Part shown: positions 1 through 8,463 of the stretch, piece by piece | How positions within the stretch are numbered: the first letter of the stretch is position 1 | Layout of the letters: every line of letters starts with the position of its first letter | Assembly: GCA_964596165.1 (NCBI GenBank) | Contig: CAZQTW010000093.1 | Coordinates: 1 to 19,233 of the forward strand | DNA length: 19,233 nt | DNA from: CAYUQT01 sp964596165 | GTDB taxonomy: Bacteria; Planctomycetota; Phycisphaerae; UBA1845; JAFGLZ01 | Reading direction: 5' to 3' | Position numbers and translations under genes: made by a program | The notes under the pieces: model-generated | Seen by the model: only the letters and a program-made list of their open reading frames with translations | The model's database searches: none | What the model was told of the DNA's origin: nothing

Positions 1-54
1 ACTGGCCGGTTTTGACCCGCCCACCGGTGGCCGGTTTTGGGGTGCCCCGTGACA
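1..54. mobile_element. Partial end of an IS21-like insertion sequence
   Basis: Two copies of TGGCCGGTTTTG lie 25 bases apart (3-14 and 28-39), and the block ends in TGACA at 50-54. Read outward-in on the minus strand it begins TGTCACGGGG and then carries two CAAAACCGGCCA repeats. IS21-family elements are known for ends of the form TG...CA with several short internal repeats bound by the transposase, and this fits. The boundary is placed at 54 because recognisable metallophosphoesterase sequence begins right after it. The transposase genes would lie beyond the window. The family assignment is inferred from end structure only. Confidence 0.6.
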
Positions 55-507
55 CGCGAGCAGGGTGCGGAGGTTCTGTTTCACTGCGGGGACGTCGGAG
101 GGATGAACGTTCTGGACGAGCTGCTCGAGATTCCGGCCTACTTTGTGTGGGGCAATACAGATCGACCCGACGGAGCCGCGCATGCTTACTGTCAGTCGGT
201 TGGCTTGCCCTGGCCCGAGGTGCCGGTGTGCGTTGAGATCAACGCGAAGACGATTATCCTGGTTCATGGCCACGAGCCGTGCTGCCATGATGTGTTCAAG
301 GGGGAGCGACCGGACTTTCTCTTTCACGGCCACAGCCACCAGTGTCGGTCCGTGCGGCGAGGCAACACGGTCGTGGTGAACCCTGGTGCACTACACCGAG
401 TATCGGTGAAATCCGTGGCCACTGTGGACTTGGGCTCGGGCAGCGTGGCATTTCATGAGGTACCAACCGGACGGTTGTTGACTCAGTGTATCGACGGCGT
501 GATGTGA
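55..507 (+). pseudogene. YfcE/MJ0936-type metallophosphoesterase, 5' truncated
   Basis: This is the C-terminal four fifths of a small calcineurin-like phosphoesterase of the YfcE/MJ0936 class, which hydrolyse phosphodiesters or phosphomonoesters with a two-metal centre. Visible motifs in order are HCGDVGG (metal-bridging Asp), GNTD (Asn and Asp), HGHEP and HGHSH (metal-binding His), followed by a 'VVNPGAL' segment typical of the family end. The family normally opens with a DxH motif about 25-30 residues before the GD motif. Here that part is absent, and the reading frame runs straight into the insertion-sequence end at 54. A TTG at 37 lies inside the element and would give an open frame, but the product would lack the first metal ligands, so it is unlikely to be active. 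The gene converges on the CNNM/CBS gene 46 bases away. Confidence 0.8.
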
Positions 508-553
508 CTTCGTTCGCGATTGATGACATCATGTGCCGACGTGGGAACTCCCC

Positions 554-1870
554 TCAGGAGGTCGTGTTGTGTGGCGGGTCTGATTTCGGCGAGGGCGATT
601 CCCGGTTCTTTGGCGGAGTCTCCTGGACGATCACTTGAACGCGGCGGACTTGGCGATCGTCGGCGTCGAGGACGCGAATGCGGACGTTACCCGCCGTGAT
701 TTCCTCGCCCGCTGTCGGGACACGGCCCAGCTCGGCAAGCACGAAGCCGCCGATCGTGTCGCCGTCCTTGCTTTCCGGAAGCTCGGTTCCGAGTTCACCG
801 TTGAGCTCAACGATGCGAATGCGGGCATCTGCTTCAACGGTGGTATCGTCCAGACGTCGCATCCCCTCCGGTTCGGGCAGGTCGTCCTCGTCCGCCGTTT
901 CTCCAACAAGCTCGTCGAGAATATCCTCGATCGTGATGAGGCCGGCGGTACCGCCGTAGTCGTCGGTGACGATGGCGATACGGACTTTGTTATCCTGGAA
1001 TTCGCGGAGGAGATCTCGCAAGGACTCGCTTTCGGGGACGAAAGGAACCTTTCGCACGACGCTTCGCAAGTCCTTGCCGCCGTCGCACTCCAATCGAAGC
1101 AGATCCTTTGCATACAGGACGCCCACGATGTGGTCGATGTCTTGCTCGTAGAGAGGAATGCGAGAATGTCCTTCTCTGGTGATGAACCGACGGGCGTCCG
1201 CAACGCTCGCTCCGACGTCGAGGGCAGCCACCTCGATGCGGGGTGTCATGATTTGTCCGACAAGCGTACCGGGAAGCGGGAACACGGATTCGATCGTGTC
1301 CTTCCCGATTGGGCCCGCGGTTCCGTGTTTCCGGCCTTCGCCGACAGCCTCCAGCGTCTCTTGTTCGATCTGCTCAGCCTCGTCGGCGTCGTCGTGCCGG
1401 GGCGCGCCCACCAGGCGCCGCACGATCTCCTCGGTCAGGCGGAGGACCAGAATCAGCGGCCGCAGCAGTATTCGGCACGCCACCAGAAGGTGGTACGTGG
1501 CGGCGATGAGTTCCTCCCCGGCGTACTTGGCCCATGCGTTCGGAATCGCCAGCCCGAAGACGAGAAGGATACCCCCCGCAATCGCCAGGACGGTCGCGTG
1601 ATGGGCAACGGGGTTTCGGATTCGATCGTGGAAGAGCTGAATGGTTATGAGTACCAGCCCGATATTGGCAATCAGTCGCAGGGTGGCGGTGGCTAGGATC
1701 ATCTCGCGTGCGCCGTTGAGGATTGTGTCCAAACGGCCTTCGCGTCCGCGCTGTTGAAGGACTTCCTCCAGACGAACTCGAGACAGGTCGCGAAGCGAGA
1801 AGGTCGCGGCGCCGAAGTACAGCGTGGCCACGGTTAAGACGATGGCCAGCCACAGAAGGGGATCCGTCAT
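554..1870 (-). CDS. CNNM/CBS-domain membrane protein (HlyC/CorC family)
   Basis: A 438-residue inner-membrane protein of the family that includes CorB/CorC and YfjD, implicated in Mg2+/Co2+ transport or homeostasis; the older 'hemolysin' label is misleading. The N-terminal CNNM/DUF21 part (about residues 1-150) has hydrophobic segments near 5-25, 55-80, 92-112 and 122-145. A CBS pair follows (about 205-325), starting at the usual MTPR motif (208-211) and ending in the hallmark TDDYGGTAGLITIEDILDEL (302-321). The CorC/HlyC FAD-like C-terminal domain is at about 335-415, then a short Pro/Ser-rich tail. The ATG overlaps the ybeY stop (ATGA), so the two are translationally coupled. A CNNM gene after ybeY is the common bacterial order. 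Substrate is not shown by the sequence. Confidence 0.93.
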   Translation of the reverse strand: MTDPLLWLAIVLTVATLYFGAATFSLRDLSRVRLEEVLQQRGREGRLDTILNGAREMILATATLRLIANIGLVLITIQLFHDRIRNPVAHHATVLAIAGGILLVFGLAIPNAWAKYAGEELIAATYHLLVACRILLRPLILVLRLTEEIVRRLVGAPRHDDADEAEQIEQETLEAVGEGRKHGTAGPIGKDTIESVFPLPGTLVGQIMTPRIEVAALDVGASVADARRFITREGHSRIPLYEQDIDHIVGVLYAKDLLRLECDGGKDLRSVVRKVPFVPESESLRDLLREFQDNKVRIAIVTDDYGGTAGLITIEDILDELVGETADEDDLPEPEGMRRLDDTTVEADARIRIVELNGELGTELPESKDGDTIGGFVLAELGRVPTAGEEITAGNVRIRVLDADDRQVRRVQVIVQETPPKNRESPSPKSDPPHNTTS

Positions 1871-2466
1871 CGGGTCTGCTCTCTTGAGATCGACCTGTTC
1901 ACCGGTTTCGCGCGGACGGCATCGTACAGGTTTCGCCTGCCTGAATCGATAGGAAGGGAGCTCTTGGTTCTTGTTCGACCCTTTTGGGGTGGGGGAGACT
2001 TGGCGAAGGGTCTCCCGTACCCCCTCGCGGCCAGGAGGTCGTCTTCCCGCTGGTGCATCACGCGAGCTTGCTCAGGTTCGTGGTCGTCATATCCCAACAG
2101 GTGAAGACACCCATGCACAACGTACAGCATGATTTCCGAGGCGGGGTCGATCCGGAGTCCGGCGGCCCACCGACGGGCCATGTCGACATTCACAACGACT
2201 TGACCGAGCAGGGTCCTCTTCGCTTCATCATGATCTCGCAAGTCAAAGGCCAAGACGTCGGTCTCAGATCGGCGGTGATGGTACCGGGCGTTGAGTCGGC
2301 GTACGGCGGGACCGTCCATGAGCGCGACGCTGATTTCGGCGTCCGTGATGGCGTGCGTCTTCAAAACATCAGCCACGACGCGTCGGATCCGAGTGTCAGT
2401 TATCTCGGGGCAACGGGTTTGACGGAACACGTCGATGGAGCGGCGAGGCTGCGTCGTGCGTTTCAT
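1867..2466 (-). CDS. ybeY: YbeY endoribonuclease (rRNA maturation factor)
   Basis: A zinc-dependent single-strand endoribonuclease needed for 16S rRNA 3'-end processing and 70S quality control. The signature is HGCLHLLGYDDH (about residues 119-130), giving the three zinc-binding His; the Asp-Asp before the last His is one residue longer than the common GYDH form. Upstream the conserved 'NARYHHRRSETDVLAFDL' block is present. At 199 residues it is about 40 longer than typical members; the excess is a basic, low-complexity C-terminal tail after about residue 155. It starts 60 bases after the pgpH-like stop and overlaps the next gene by 4 bases. No strong Shine-Dalgarno sequence is seen before the ATG at 2466, so the exact start is less certain than the identity. 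Confidence 0.95.
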   Translation of the reverse strand: MKRTTQPRRSIDVFRQTRCPEITDTRIRRVVADVLKTHAITDAEISVALMDGPAVRRLNARYHHRRSETDVLAFDLRDHDEAKRTLLGQVVVNVDMARRWAAGLRIDPASEIMLYVVHGCLHLLGYDDHEPEQARVMHQREDDLLAARGYGRPFAKSPPPQKGRTRTKSSLPIDSGRRNLYDAVRAKPVNRSISREQTR

Positions 2467-2526
2467 GGGATACTGCCCGGCCGGAGGAGACGCCGGTTTG
2501 CTTGTGTCGCCGGTGCCTGTCGGCCT

Positions 2527-4830
2527 CTAAGCAGTGCCCGGCTTCGCCTTCGGGTATGCGATGCGTCCGTGGTAGATCGAGATAAGGCTTCGGGTCAGCG
2601 AGTCTTCGACTCGCCGCAGGTCCTTCAAGGTCATGTTGCATTCATCCAGTTGTCCGTCCATCAGCCGTTTCATGGCGATCTGATGGACGACCTGCTCGAT
2701 TCGTCCGCGATTGGGTTCGGGCATGGCCCGAACCGCGCCTTCCACGCCGTCGGCCAGCATGAGAATGGCGGTTTCCCTGCTTTGCGGTTTCGGGCCGGGG
2801 TAACGGAACTCGGACTCGGACGGCACCGGCTTGCCCTCGGCTGCCTGGCGGATCGACGCCTCATGATAGAAGTACTCCACCAAGGTCGTTCCGTGGTGTT
2901 CACCGATGAACGCGCGGAGTTCGCGAGGCAGTCCGTACTGTCGGGCCAGTTCCAGTCCGTCGCGAACGTGTCCGGCAATGATGAGCATGCTCATCGTGGG
3001 TTGAAGTTTCTTGTGCTGGTCCACGCGCATCTCGTAGTTTTCCACGAAGTAGTTGGGTTTGAGTATTTTACCGACATCGTGATAGTACGAGCCGGTTCGG
3101 ACGAGCAGCCCGTCGGCGCCGATGGATTCGGCGGCCAGCATGGCGATATCCGCAAGGGTCTGCGAATGGCTGTAGGTTCCGGGCGCTTCCTCGCGCAGGC
3201 GTTGCAGGAGCGGTTGGTGGATGCTGCCCCATTCGAGGAGCGTTAAGGCGGTGGCCACGTCGAAGACCTTTTCGATGAGCGGGAGGATGCCGAAGATAAT
3301 GAACCCCGCGCCCAATCCGGCGGCAGCGGCGATGAGGGCACTCTGGCTGGCAAATCGGAGGGTCTGGCCGTCCAACAGATTCAGGCATCCCGACACCATG
3401 AAGACGGCGATTGCGGTCAAGCCGCCGACATCCAGGACCTTTCCCCTGGTTCGAATCTCCTTCAACGTGAAAACGGTGACCGCCATGGCCGCCATCAAGA
3501 CGAGGAAGATCTCGAAGCCGCCGCCGATGGCCATGGTCACGAGGACCACCTGTGAACTGGTGGCCCCGAAGGCGAATCGCTGACGGAATGGGATTGTCAG
3601 GATCGCGCCGGTCATGACGACGGAGACCACGGAGAGTTCCTTAGGCCAACCCGCGAGTGCGATGACGCGGGCGAGGAGAAGCATGAGCAACATGACCGTC
3701 GTGAAGGCGAGCAACTGTCGCGGGTTCTGGGAGAACGTGTCGCCGTAACCCCAGACGTAGAGCGCCAGGCCGATGACAACGAACAATACGATTGCGGATT
3801 GCCCTATGACTCGCTTGAGAGGAACGGACCAGAAGACCTGCTGACTGCGGAGCGCGCTGAGGTAGGCCTGGTGTTCCGTTCGGAGGGCCTCGAGATCGGC
3901 TTCGCGTATGATGCCGGGCCTGAGGGCCTTGAGGCCGGGTTCTCGTGTTGTGATAGGGCCGAAGATGGGCGTGCCGGCAGGCTTGGCCGCTTGTTCTTCG
4001 GTAATCCGGCTTCTTGCCTCGGCAATTGCAAGGTCGGTGGCCTTCTTGTCGAATTCGTAGATGGGATTATAGATCTTCGCCTCCGGATCAGGCTGGAGCA
4101 CTTCTTGCCACTTGAGCGCAAGGACCTGTTGTAGAGCCGTGGGCCAACCTTCAACAAGCCTCTTAACCACAACTCGAACATGGTCCGGATTCGAGACGTA
4201 CCAGAGGCTGTCATTCGGAATGCTTGTGTGTTTGACACCATCGAAGATGACGGTGTATTGTGCGGCGGAGGCCGTGTCGCGGTCTTCAGGCCGTCGGTGA
4301 CGGACCAAGGGTTCCGCCCTGGCGGCCGCGATCATCTTCGCCAAGAGATCTGCAAAACGTGAGCCCTTGTCGGTGGCCAGTTTACGGAGTTCGGCAAAGG
4401 CCGCCTCATCCAGGCGCCACTTGTCTTGCTTGTCCAATTCCTTCATCAGCGCGGGAAGGGTCTCATTCGCGGCCGCTTTCTCGCGGAGGTTGGTGACGGC
4501 GCTCTGAATTCTGGTAATGACCGCCTCATTCAAGACATAGTGGTTGGGTGTGTTCTGAGCTTCGGCGTCCTGGAGCACCCGGAGCTTCTGCTGGTCGGGT
4601 ACCATGACGCGGGCAATTATCTGTCGATCGGAGATGGTTTGACCGAGGCGATAGGGAAACGGCTCGCCGCCCTGAATAATGATGAGGGAGGCGGCGACCA
4701 CGAATCCGACGGCCACGCCGATCGGGAGCAAGACCTGAGCCGCGCGAGCTTGCTCAACCCATCTGGAACCCCGGGAGAACACCCAGCGTTGGGATTCACC
4801 GCGTTTGATTTTGCCCTTGCCGAACGACAT
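2527..4830 (-). CDS. pgpH: 7TM HD-domain phosphodiesterase, PgpH type
   Basis: Membrane protein with the full PgpH layout: a cytoplasmic basic N-terminus, one membrane helix (about 34-53), a large extracytoplasmic 7TMR-HDED region (about 55-335), seven membrane helices (about 340-525) and a cytoplasmic HD domain (about 545-720). HD motifs seen are TYSHS, YYHDVGKI (the His-Asp pair near 584-585), an AGH, EHHG and a late LMLADGVE Asp. PgpH proteins degrade cyclic di-AMP in Firmicutes; the substrate in this lineage is inferred. Two ATGs lie 6 bases apart. An AGGA abuts the first (4836) but sits 6 bases before the second, so 4830 is chosen (767 residues). Place in the phoH-pgpH-ybeY order is canonical. 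About 170 bases separate it from phoH, with no clear signal seen there. Confidence 0.92.
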   Translation of the reverse strand: MSFGKGKIKRGESQRWVFSRGSRWVEQARAAQVLLPIGVAVGFVVAASLIIIQGGEPFPYRLGQTISDRQIIARVMVPDQQKLRVLQDAEAQNTPNHYVLNEAVITRIQSAVTNLREKAAANETLPALMKELDKQDKWRLDEAAFAELRKLATDKGSRFADLLAKMIAAARAEPLVRHRRPEDRDTASAAQYTVIFDGVKHTSIPNDSLWYVSNPDHVRVVVKRLVEGWPTALQQVLALKWQEVLQPDPEAKIYNPIYEFDKKATDLAIAEARSRITEEQAAKPAGTPIFGPITTREPGLKALRPGIIREADLEALRTEHQAYLSALRSQQVFWSVPLKRVIGQSAIVLFVVIGLALYVWGYGDTFSQNPRQLLAFTTVMLLMLLLARVIALAGWPKELSVVSVVMTGAILTIPFRQRFAFGATSSQVVLVTMAIGGGFEIFLVLMAAMAVTVFTLKEIRTRGKVLDVGGLTAIAVFMVSGCLNLLDGQTLRFASQSALIAAAAGLGAGFIIFGILPLIEKVFDVATALTLLEWGSIHQPLLQRLREEAPGTYSHSQTLADIAMLAAESIGADGLLVRTGSYYHDVGKILKPNYFVENYEMRVDQHKKLQPTMSMLIIAGHVRDGLELARQYGLPRELRAFIGEHHGTTLVEYFYHEASIRQAAEGKPVPSESEFRYPGPKPQSRETAILMLADGVEGAVRAMPEPNRGRIEQVVHQIAMKRLMDGQLDECNMTLKDLRRVEDSLTRSLISIYHGRIAYPKAKPGTA

Positions 4831-5002
4831 CGACATTCCTACGTATTTGATGCGGCAGCCGTCTACGACCCTTCTCTCGTGGGGATTGCGCCGGGCTGGG
4901 TGCTAGCCGTCTGCGCACCAACGTCTTATGGACACTGGCTTGTGTCGGGCACTTGCACCTACTTCGCTCTTATCGGCATCCGAGAACAAAGCGATGACCC
5001 AA

Positions 5003-6004
5003 CTATCCATTATAGGCCCCATGCGGTTTCGCGCCGCGTCTTCCGTCGGACCGCGCCAGCCGACGGTGCACCTGGAAATCCGCATAGGCTTCGACGACAT
5101 CCTGCACCAGTCGATGCCGGACGATGTCTCGATCACTCAGGTGGACGACCGCAATCCCTTGTCTTCCCTGCAATCGTCGGACGGCGTCAACCAGACCGCT
5201 GGTCTGGTCGCCTTCGAGGTCGACCTGGGAGTCGTCCCCCGTGACAATCATCTTGCTATCTTGGCCTAACCGAGTCAAGAACATCAGCATCTGCGAGACC
5301 GTTGTGTTCTGTGCCTCGTCAAGGATGACGGTAGAGCTGTTGAGGGTCCGACCCCGCATGAAGGCCAGGGGGATCACTTCGATGACATCGTTGATCATGA
5401 AACGCCTAATCTGATCGAAGCTCATCATGTCGTGCATGGCGTCGAAGAGCGGCCGCAGGTAGGGATTGACCTTAGCCTGCATGTCGCCCGGTAGGTAGCC
5501 CAGCTTCTCACCTGCCTCAACGGCTGGGCGTACCAGCACGATTCGTTTGATTTGTTGTCGTTTGAGTTGTGCGACTGCCATAGCCACGGCCAGGTAGGTC
5601 TTGCCGGTGCCCGCAGGGCCGAGGCAGAAAACAAGGTCGTGATGGGCTATGGCATCGACATAGGTTCGTTGTCCGTCGGTTCGTGGGACTACGGTGGTAT
5701 GGGCATAGACCTCGATCCGGCCGGAATGAGCAGGGGAGTCCTCTCGGGTAACCTCGGCAATCGCATCGCTGACGGTCTCTTCACTCAGGTGATCCCGTCC
5801 GCGAAGGAGGGTCTGCAATCGGTCGATGACGGCGGCGGCCTTTCCCACCTGGCCTGTCTCGCCGCTCAGCTTGACGGTTGAGTCCCGCGCACTGATTTTG
5901 ACACCCAGGCTGTCACGGATCATGCGCAGGTGTCTGTCTGCCGAGCCGAAAAGGCTCACCCGTTTGGCAGGCTCCTCAAGTCGTATGACCAGCTCCAGCG
6001 ACAA
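5003..6004 (-). CDS. phoH: PhoH-family ATPase (PhoH/YbeZ)
   Basis: Cytoplasmic P-loop ATPase with helicase-like core, found next to ybeY in most bacteria and thought to work with YbeY in RNA metabolism. The N-terminal KH-like region (about 1-90) opens with the family phrase 'VIRLEEPAKRVSLFG'. Walker A is GPAGTGKT (129-136), then VLVRPAVEAGEKLGYLPGD, and Walker B VILDEAQN (226-233). A TGDDSQVDL motif and the C-terminal 'DIVRHRLVQDVVEAY' complete the family pattern. The start is set at TTG 6004, since AAGGA lies about 6 bases upstream and the start follows the cdsA stop by 14 bases. A GTG at 6049 would add 15 residues and overlap cdsA by 31 bases, but it has no ribosome-binding site and the extra residues fall before the family's usual start. 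Confidence 0.95.
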   Translation of the reverse strand: MSLELVIRLEEPAKRVSLFGSADRHLRMIRDSLGVKISARDSTVKLSGETGQVGKAAAVIDRLQTLLRGRDHLSEETVSDAIAEVTREDSPAHSGRIEVYAHTTVVPRTDGQRTYVDAIAHHDLVFCLGPAGTGKTYLAVAMAVAQLKRQQIKRIVLVRPAVEAGEKLGYLPGDMQAKVNPYLRPLFDAMHDMMSFDQIRRFMINDVIEVIPLAFMRGRTLNSSTVILDEAQNTTVSQMLMFLTRLGQDSKMIVTGDDSQVDLEGDQTSGLVDAVRRLQGRQGIAVVHLSDRDIVRHRLVQDVVEAYADFQVHRRLARSDGRRGAKPHGAYNG

Positions 6005-6018
6005 ACCAGTTCCTTGAA

Positions 6019-7065
6019 TCAGATCAGCCACTGCGTAAGCAACCACCACGCGATGGGCGCCGTAAGCAGTGGTGAGTCGATGATGTCCAGCACACCGCCA
6101 AAGGTTGGGACGAGTGTCCCGGAGTCCTTGGCCTGTGCGTCGCGTTTCAACCCGGACTCAACGAGGTCGCCGACCTGTCCGACCAATCCTATTACGAGGG
6201 CGAAAACTATCGCCTGGACGAACGACAGTCGGGGCGATTCTACCGACGCTATTATACCAGCTTGGCCGGCAAGCAACACGGACACTATTGCGCCCAGGAC
6301 CAGTCCACCGACGAATCCCTCTATTGTCTTCTTGGGACTGATTTTCGGGGCGAGCGGATGGCGGCCTAGAGAGATGCCCGTGAAGTAGGCTCCTACATCA
6401 TTAAATTTCGTTACAGCAATGTGATACAATACAAAGAAGGCCCCCGCCGAGCCTCCGATGTCCACACGAAGTCGGGCGACGAAGGACCCGAGAAAACCGA
6501 CATATACAATCAGCCATAGTGTGATTGCGGAGTTTGCGATGGTTCCAGTCGTGCCGCGTCGAAAGAGAACCCAGACGATGCCCACGATGGTTGACAGGGC
6601 AAGCCACTGTCCGGTGTATTGCCACTCGGCCATCGGCGAGCGGTTCCCGAGTGCCGGCGTAGTGCTCAGCCAAGGGAGTATGACCAGCACAATCGCGGCA
6701 AAGCAACTCCACCGGACGGCGGGCTGATGACCCGAGGCACGGCAGAGTCTTCCAAGCTCGATCACTCCCCAGCCGATCAAGGCGGCGATCACAGCCGTGA
6801 GCAGACCCCCGCGTAGTGCGAAGTCGGCCAAGACGGAATAGGCCAGCGTTCCGGACAGCCAGGCGACGTCCGGGGCGGTCTGTTGGGACAGCCAGGCGTC
6901 GGCAGCGACGAGGAGGACGAACACGACGGTGAGCAGCGTACCGAACAGGATTCTTGTGCGGACCATGCGAGAGTTTATCCCCGATGATTCGTCGGCGAGC
7001 AAGTCCAAAGTATCGGGTCCATGCCGGCAGCGGCCCGATGCGTCAAGGTACCGGAAAACGCTCAT
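6019..7065 (-). CDS. cdsA: Phosphatidate cytidylyltransferase
   Basis: Makes CDP-diacylglycerol from CTP and phosphatidic acid, the branch point of phospholipid synthesis, in the cytoplasmic membrane. The protein is almost wholly hydrophobic helices. The C-terminal CdsA signature is present: KRDAQAKD (307-314), then VPTFGGVLDIID (319-330), with the Asp residues that bind metal. An earlier 'PKISPKKTIEGFVGG' block is also typical. The first 33 residues are polar and unlike the family; an ATG at 6966 begins MVRTRILFG, the usual N-terminus, so 6019-6966 (315 residues) may be the true protein. Neither start has a strong Shine-Dalgarno; GGAT precedes 7065 at about 7 bases and GGGGA precedes 6966 at about 11. 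The 7065 start lies only 14 bases after the DUF362 stop. Confidence 0.93.
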   Translation of the reverse strand: MSVFRYLDASGRCRHGPDTLDLLADESSGINSRMVRTRILFGTLLTVVFVLLVAADAWLSQQTAPDVAWLSGTLAYSVLADFALRGGLLTAVIAALIGWGVIELGRLCRASGHQPAVRWSCFAAIVLVILPWLSTTPALGNRSPMAEWQYTGQWLALSTIVGIVWVLFRRGTTGTIANSAITLWLIVYVGFLGSFVARLRVDIGGSAGAFFVLYHIAVTKFNDVGAYFTGISLGRHPLAPKISPKKTIEGFVGGLVLGAIVSVLLAGQAGIIASVESPRLSFVQAIVFALVIGLVGQVGDLVESGLKRDAQAKDSGTLVPTFGGVLDIIDSPLLTAPIAWWLLTQWLI

Positions 7066-7079
7066 GTAGGATCCGGCGA

Positions 7080-8225
7080 TTAGCCGACGAGGAGTGCGAT
7101 TCCGGGGATGACGACCTCGCTGAAGCCCTGGGTCTGGTCGGCCGGCTTGAAGTCGACTCGGATGTCCTCAAGTGTGGAGCCGACCAGTTCAATTTTGTCT
7201 TCTTGGATCTGGCCGATCCCCTGGTTGTAGGCTCTCTGGAGATGATCGACGTTGTTGATGTCCAGGCCGATAGCCCTGGCTGCCGTGGCGTCGGCCGCGG
7301 CCAAGTCGGTGCTGCCGAGCATGAACCAGGATCCCAACTTGTCTTTGACGTCGATGGTGTCACCCCACCAACCGGGCATGACGTGGGGGCCGTTACCTTC
7401 GCAGCAGATCGAGCCGTCGATGATGGCCAAGTCGGGCTTGAGCCCCGCCACGATGTCGAGAAGGCATTGGTCGACCCCACCGGCGGCACCGTGCAACTTG
7501 TAGCGCCAGGGCATGCCGTTGCCGTAGAGATCGAACGAGGTCGAACCGATGAAGTTTTTCATGCTGCCGGTAATCTGGGTCCAACGATGCGTCTTGACCA
7601 CGGCGGCTGAGATGACCTTATCCGCGGACGTGAGCAGGTTCGAGACGTAGATCTCTCCCAGGTCCGTATGCGGTGAAGGGATGGGATCCCAACCCGGCGA
7701 CTCGGGTATCAGCGAGACCAGCGACACCTGTCCGGCGTAAGTCGCATTCATTCGCCGGACTTCGGCAACCAAGTCCGTTGTGCCGTCCAGCGTATGGGCC
7801 TGTGCCCAGGGGATCGTCCTCGCCTGACCGCCCTCGCCGATGACGACCTTGGAGGCACCGGCTTTCAGGCACTCCTCCGCCAGTGTGGCCACAATCTCGG
7901 GCTTGACGATGTCGCCGGTGGGAATCGGGTCGTGTCTGACAAAGCCGAGTCCGCCAAGGTTGGCTTTGATGAACACGGTCTCGCCGGCATGGACCACGGA
8001 GTCGATTCCGCCGAGTGCTTCCAACGTCTGGCGGGTCATCTCCCAAAGGTCCAGTCCACGAATAGCCGCTACTTTCGCGGCGGACTTGATGGGCGTGTCG
8101 GTGGGTTGTGGGATGAACGGGATGCACTCCGTTCCGCATCCGGTGAGCAGCTTTGAGGCGCCGAAGGCCAATCCGGCGCAGGAACCGCGCCGAAGAAAGT
8201 CTCTTCTTGTATAGCGACGCATCAT
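7080..8225 (-). CDS. Tat-exported DUF362 lipoprotein (copy 1)
   Basis: A 381-residue protein of the DUF362 family (COG2006), of unknown biochemical role. It starts with a Tat signal (MMRRYTRRDFLRRG) followed by a hydrophobic stretch and the lipobox LLTGC, so the mature protein should be lipid-anchored outside the cytoplasmic membrane. Family motifs are GETVFIKANLGG, VVIGEGG, KTHRWTQITGSMKNFIG and LAIIDGSICCEGNG. There is no ferredoxin-type cysteine cluster. The start at 8225 (or the adjoining ATG at 8222) is chosen because GAGGGG lies just upstream; an upstream start at 8264 would place 13 residues before the Tat signal. It is a clear paralog of the next gene upstream. The 238 bases between them hold no gene and no convincing terminator, so they are probably co-transcribed. 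Confidence 0.88.
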   Translation of the reverse strand: MMRRYTRRDFLRRGSCAGLAFGASKLLTGCGTECIPFIPQPTDTPIKSAAKVAAIRGLDLWEMTRQTLEALGGIDSVVHAGETVFIKANLGGLGFVRHDPIPTGDIVKPEIVATLAEECLKAGASKVVIGEGGQARTIPWAQAHTLDGTTDLVAEVRRMNATYAGQVSLVSLIPESPGWDPIPSPHTDLGEIYVSNLLTSADKVISAAVVKTHRWTQITGSMKNFIGSTSFDLYGNGMPWRYKLHGAAGGVDQCLLDIVAGLKPDLAIIDGSICCEGNGPHVMPGWWGDTIDVKDKLGSWFMLGSTDLAAADATAARAIGLDINNVDHLQRAYNQGIGQIQEDKIELVGSTLEDIRVDFKPADQTQGFSEVVIPGIALLVG

Positions 8226-8463
8226 GTATCCCCTCTGTTCGTTTTGGCTCGTGTTTCCATTCAACCGGGCTGCCTCTGGTGGCGCGTTATCTCAAGGGGC
8301 GGCGAGATCGGCTTATGAGCGTTCCGGGTTCGTCTTCCCCCCAAGGCCTCGCCGCGCGGCTACGGGCGGTGTTCATGACAAAGGTGCGCCCTTGTTTATC
8401 CATGTTTTCTGGCCCGGCGGGCACACTCGTACGATTCAATCGCCGCCGCCTTTCCGCACTCGA

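Noticed and set aside
508..553. Gap between convergent metallophosphoesterase and CNNM genes, checked for a terminator
   Set aside because: Only very short dyads are visible; nothing supports a terminator.
635..1696. Open frame of 353 codons on the plus strand opposite the CNNM/CBS gene
   Set aside because: It is antisense to a clearly recognised protein with all its motifs; GC-rich coding DNA gives long opposite frames.
1984..3246. Open frame of 420 codons on the plus strand
   Set aside because: It runs antisense across ybeY and the HD domain gene and has no recognisable family pattern.
8299..8355. Inverted repeat GCGGCGAG/CTCGCCGC between the two DUF362 genes, considered as a terminator
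   Set aside because: The loop is about 41 bases and no T tract follows; not convincing.
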